Shown piece after piece: positions 1 through 64,000 of a DNA stretch of 64,000 nucleotides. A model generated the notes under the pieces. That model made no database searches. It saw nothing but the letters and a program-made list of their open reading frames with translations, and had not been told where the DNA came from. The translations under genes were made by a program, and so were the position numbers. How positions within the stretch are numbered: position 1 is the first letter of the stretch; each line of letters starts with the position of its first letter. This stretch comes from Sinotaia quadrata (taxonomy: Eukaryota > Mollusca > Gastropoda > Architaenioglossa > Viviparidae): contig CM054178.1 of NCBI GenBank assembly GCA_028829895.1, positions 26,459,701 through 26,523,700 on the forward strand, given 5' to 3'.

Positions 1-1149
1 CGCATGTATGGATAATATAATGTTCGTTATCTATGCATGAACGCTATATGCTCGTCATTTATGGCACGAACACCTAAAGTTCATGGATTGATATGCGAAG
101 AACTCCCCTGTCAGTTAAAGGTTCGATTACAGAGCTATATTGTTTTTCGGTGTGTACACGTATATCTCTGCGTCAGGACACAACGAAGCATGGCAAACGC
201 TGGTAACAACATTTTGGGCACTGAGTCAAGAGTAATGTAAGAAAACTGGCATCACTGGAAGTATTTGGAGTGTTCTTAGATCTAACAGACTGCATCCTAT
301 ATATTGTAGAATAGGTCTGAGACCACTGAGACAATATAAGACCTCGCGCTTAGATCTTGGACGATGGAGACAATTTAAATACTCAAGCACACTTAAGCCT
401 TGAGCCATGGATATAATATAAATAATACTCAAGCACACTTAAACTTTGAGTCATGGAGACAATATAAATACTCAAGCGCGCTTAAACCTTGAGCCATGGA
501 GACAATTTAAGTGTTGAAACGCACCGCTGCAGAGTGGAGGAAAACAATTTAGTGGAGGACGCATGCACGATGCTTCGAACAAGGCCGCAAACTCTTCCAT
601 TCGTAATGCGATGATTTGGGGAACGCACTGAGAAAACAGTTAAAACAAGGCCACTAACTCTGGCACGATGTTGAAGAAACCATTTTAGCTTGCGATGAGT
701 ATGTAAGAGTCGGGACTCCAGCGGTGTGTATGCGCGCGCGCGCGTATGTGTCTGTAATCGCCAGTATGGTGGAGTTAATAACAAGATGGGTGAATAATTA
801 TGACATTCTCCTCCACCCACCAACCCGATCTCCTGACATGCCTCCATCAGGCACGATTTTAGCAAGAAACGGGCCACTTAAAAGAGTTTTAAATATAGAT
901 ATATATATAGTCACATTTCTTCCCTAATACTGCAATGCTCTGACGAGCATATTTGTCGAGCAAGAAACAAGCCTTTAAACAGAGAATAAATAAAATATTT
1001 TCTTCTCATTTCTGCCAAAATACTATAACGCACAGGCATGTATGTCTAGCTAGAAACAGGCAGCTGAAGACAGAATAAATGTATATCTACTCATCTCCGC
1101 TGCCATAATCTATGACGAGTTCTATTCAAAAGTTGCTTTCGCTTCATCA
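1..1149. other. 3' flank / probable 3' UTR of the receptor gene
   Basis: No coding frame with support. A degenerate array occupies about 330-515, built on AAACCTTGAGCCATGGAGAC with CAATATAAATACTCAAGC between, about four copies. A short alternating CG/TA run (GCGCGCGCGCGTATGTG) lies near 731-750. The rest is ordinary AT-rich sequence. Confidence 0.5.
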
Positions 1150-62609
<61,460 letters not shown>

Positions 62610-63720
62610 CTATAAATAGATTTTGAAAAACAGTTTGAGAAAGACTGCAAAAATATCAAGAAAGGTCATATGGGTCAAATAACAACATTGATAACAAATG
62701 CTTCAATGCAAACGATATCATACAGAATGGACATTGGCAAATTTAAGTAGGTTTTGATCTAACAGCTAAGTCTCATTCATCCATTTACAACGAGTGCACA
62801 ACTGTGTTCTCCTTTGATGAAATGCACAAGATTGTGTAAACGAGTGCATATATCAAATAATAATATAAAAGTAACAAAGCACGAAAGACAAAAGCTCTAA
62901 ACCCTTTACTGTGATATTTAATATATCTTTCAGTATTATCATGTAGTCTTTAGAAAATCTCTTCAAACTGACAGCCAATGCAAAAACATAACTTCTGAAG
63001 GACCAAACAAAGTTGTCAATTAATTCGTGAGACAGGCCTCATACAGCAAACATTCATCTCAGAGATAAAAATAGTTTCTTCTTGCAGCAGCTATGAACAT
63101 CAGATATCAACGTAAAACCATCAGTATCACATTAGAAAGTCAATTGACACCTGGCTGGTTTGTGTTGTTATTATCCATGTACATGACTAAATCGTCCGAC
63201 ATTAATGTCCCTGCTCAGCATATATAGATCATTCTTTTTCAAACAAAATCAAAGACCCACACTCTCTCTTACACACTCACTCACGTGCAAATGACTACAC
63301 TCGTGTGCACACAATGCACCCACATACGCACACACACTCATACACATATTGACATGTATAATTTCACACATATAAACACGCATGCATGCACTGGTATACA
63401 CGCACCGACCCACTCAAATAAACAAGTGTGCGCACCCACACATACACGTACACACGCACCAGAACCCTTTAAAATGATTATTACGTCATTAATGTCTGCA
63501 TGAACCACGTGGTTAAGCGCACTAAGAACAGTGAATTCAAACATCAGCGAACATCAAACCATGCAGTGAAAGGACGTGTTATTAAATTATTCTCAAAGTG
63601 ATTCTAGGTAATTGGAATGACTGGTGTATCATGCGACTGTATCTGATCTGTGCGTCAGTTGAAGACAACATTGTCCTTGTTTGTATTCTTGAAATTCCAC
63701 TGTCATTCCTCTCTGTAAAG
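62610..63720. other. Intron upstream of the first visible exon; CA-rich at 63290-63460
   Basis: A weak minus candidate leader at 63338-63544 (M-F-E-F-T-V-L-S-A-L-N-H-V-V-H-A) has a poor hydrophobic core and is not called. No promoter recognised. Confidence 0.4.
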
Positions 63721-63724
63721 CGGA

Positions 63725-63935
63725 AGGATATTAGAATAATTTTAACTCGTTTTGCATAACAGACTATGATCAAACAGTATTTTTAGAGACGTATTTTAAA
63801 AAATAAATAAAGAGGAAGGCTATTAGAATAATTTTAACTTGTTTTGCATAACAGACTATGATCAAACACTATTTTAGAGACGTGTTTTAGCTATTAGAAC
63901 ACTATTTTTACAGACGTATTTTAAAAAAAAATAAG
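63725..63935. repeat. ~95-bp direct duplication plus partial third copy
   Basis: ATTAGAATAATTTTAACTCG, GCATAACAGACTATGATCAA and GAGACGTATTTTA. Confidence 0.9.
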
Positions 63936-64000
63936 CATGCAGCTAATGAGAGGGGTGGTGGTAGAGAGTTGTCAAAGACTTTATTACGACTACATGCACA

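Noticed and set aside
63338..63544. Signal-peptide exon of the long receptor form (M-F-E-F-T-V-L-S-A-L-N-H-V-V-H-A)
   Set aside because: Phase and a GT (GAC|gtaata) would fit, but the hydrophobic core is too short and is broken by N and H; kept only as a weak possibility.

Overview
The window is animal nuclear DNA: AT-rich, GT-AG introns of 1-22 kb, long (GA)n/(CA)n/(TATG)n tracts, a LINE with an (AAT)n tail, hAT transposon relics and very many minisatellites. The gene content and repeat style suggest a lophotrochozoan, most likely a gastropod mollusc. That placement is inference; nothing in the sequence fixes the species.

Almost the whole window is one gene on the minus strand, read from about 62.6 kb down to 1.15 kb: an interleukin-17 receptor-like type I membrane protein. 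I rebuilt it from splice sites, codon phase and family homology. The exons are 62558-62609 and 61277-61321 (N-terminal, less certain), 58857-58964, 51553-51683 and 37113-37242 (first fibronectin-III-like ectodomain module, D1), 14498-14664, 8550-8615 and 5821-5920 (second module, D2), 3927-4058 (membrane span) and 1150-2192 (cytoplasmic SEFIR domain plus Ser/Asp-rich tail). The ten exons join in one open frame of 658 codons including the stop. The signal-peptide exon of the long form lies beyond 64 kb. A separate ATG exon at 18622-18673 encodes a textbook signal peptide and ends in exactly the phase needed to splice to D2. It would make a secreted-pathway receptor lacking the D1 module.

The introns are mostly tandem arrays: more than 60 loci, units about 20-95 bp, up to about 30 copies. 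Two arrays grow directly out of exon 3' ends and carry the 5' splice site inside each unit (8.23-8.57 kb and 62.2-62.56 kb), so the receptor pre-mRNA has rows of decoy donors. Two other arrays carry splice-like consensus on the opposite strand (50.3 and 41.2 kb).

Transposon-derived pieces are two 3' ends of one LINE family (2.8 and 59.5 kb, minus), an internally deleted hAT transposase copy (32.4-33.6 kb, plus), a tRNA-like SINE fossil (45.4 kb), and a pair of 0.65-kb direct repeats (23.1 and 27.3 kb) bracketing a decayed plus-strand coding region, possibly an LTR element. A near-perfect 43-bp inverted repeat with a 19-nt loop lies at 42.8-42.9 kb. Several exon-like or signal-peptide-like open frames (25.85 kb plus, 35.2 kb, 58.6 kb) are recorded with low confidence.
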